The notes below the pieces were generated by a model that saw nothing but the letters and a program-made list of their open reading frames with translations, ran no database searches and was not told the DNA's origin. The position numbers and the translations under genes are program-made. 64,000 bases of DNA from Legionella nagasakiensis (lineage in GTDB: Bacteria > Pseudomonadota > Gammaproteobacteria > Legionellales > Legionellaceae), in NCBI RefSeq assembly GCF_900639915.1, contig NZ_CAAAID010000005.1, positions 118,492 through 182,491 of the forward strand, given 5' to 3'. Below, piece by piece: positions 63,790-64,000 of the stretch (position 1 is its first letter; each line of letters opens with the position of its first letter).

Positions 63790-64000
63790 GGCTCTACACC
63801 AATTAAGGGGGCACTTTAATCGAGTTAGTATAAACTAAGTCCTTGATTTAGCGATCAAAAGGAGATTAAAGTGCCGAAGTACAATCTTATCCTAAATTTA
63901 CCTGGATTTTCCATAGTAAAAGTGAGCGGATATCAACCATTAATATTAGATGTAAGCTATAACCGATTAGCCCGTTGTAGTCATTGTCAAAGTAAGAGCG
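63790..64000 (+). mobile_element. ISL3-family insertion sequence, left end (continues past window)
   Basis: Begins GGCTCTACACCAATTAAG, matching the GGCTCT start common to ISL3-family inverted repeats, and lies inside a GNAT gene. A transposase start follows at 63871. The right end and any target duplication are outside the window. Confidence 0.75.
63871..64000 (+). CDS. ISL3-family transposase, N-terminal part
   Basis: GTG start at 63871 with AAGGAGA 6-8 bases upstream. The first residues encode a LPGFSIVKVSGYQPLILDV stretch and then CSHCQSKS, the start of the N-terminal zinc-finger of ISL3 transposases. The DDE domain lies beyond the window. Confidence 0.8.
   Translation, partial: MPKYNLILNLPGFSIVKVSGYQPLILDVSYNRLARCSHCQSKS

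Overview
The window reads as a chromosomal segment of a gammaproteobacterium of the genus Legionella or a close relative. Support: AT-rich DNA; an Entner-Doudoroff gene run (zwf-pgl-edd-glk-eda) in the order known from Legionella; house-keeping genes of gammaproteobacterial type (pyrG-kdsA, bamD, rdgC); and several large proteins without relatives I can name whose glutamate-rich polar C-termini resemble Dot/Icm (type IVB) effectors. The genus is an inference from gene content; no rRNA is present to confirm it.

Layout. 1-6895: the 3' part of recJ, then the five-gene Entner-Doudoroff operon from glucose-6-phosphate to pyruvate/glyceraldehyde-3-phosphate. 6900-9970: an accessory stretch with a 5'-truncated gene, a FAD monooxygenase and a protease-like candidate effector. 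10173-20524: core genes: pyrG-kdsA, tRNA-Ser(UGA), bamD, an arginine-type ABC importer co-transcribed with argG-argH, rdgC, and an outer-membrane barrel protein. 20600-24340: an rlmI-like remnant, isochorismatase and SDR enzymes, an orphan FlgM-like anti-sigma factor, a DNA glycosylase, and a split YeeE/YedE sulfur transporter. 24545-28700: a cytosolic-looking GDSL hydrolase, a CoA-binding protein, an acyltransferase and two small secreted proteins. 28742-36056: an archease-like gene with an altered end, an NAD salvage operon (pncB-pncA-prs), a kinase-like protein, an SLC13 transporter, YaiI and a cold-shock protein. 36137-40538: a GNAT gene behind a palindromic operator-like site, and an ABC-F ATPase plus ABC exporter with a short leader ORF. 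40583-43620: thiamin salvage operon thiE-thiM-thiD-tenA behind a TPP riboswitch. 43707-50885: a second GDSL hydrolase paralogous to the one at 24.6 kb, three unrecognised large candidate effectors, YbjQ and a TauE-type transporter. 51178-57072: a complete tripartite RND efflux operon. 57133-64000: a palindromic MITE-like element, a hypothetical gene, an entericidin-like lipoprotein, an NTF2-like protein, and a run of intact and broken GNAT acetyltransferases with cupins, ending in an ISL3-type insertion sequence that cuts the last GNAT gene.

How the genes work together. The Entner-Doudoroff genes form one catabolic unit. PncB, PncA and a PRPP synthetase together supply nicotinate and PRPP for NAD salvage. 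The four thi genes rebuild thiamin phosphate from salvaged pyrimidine and thiazole under TPP control. Arginine uptake and the last two arginine biosynthesis steps are in one transcription unit. The right end is a decaying, mobile-element-bearing accessory region rich in acetyltransferases.
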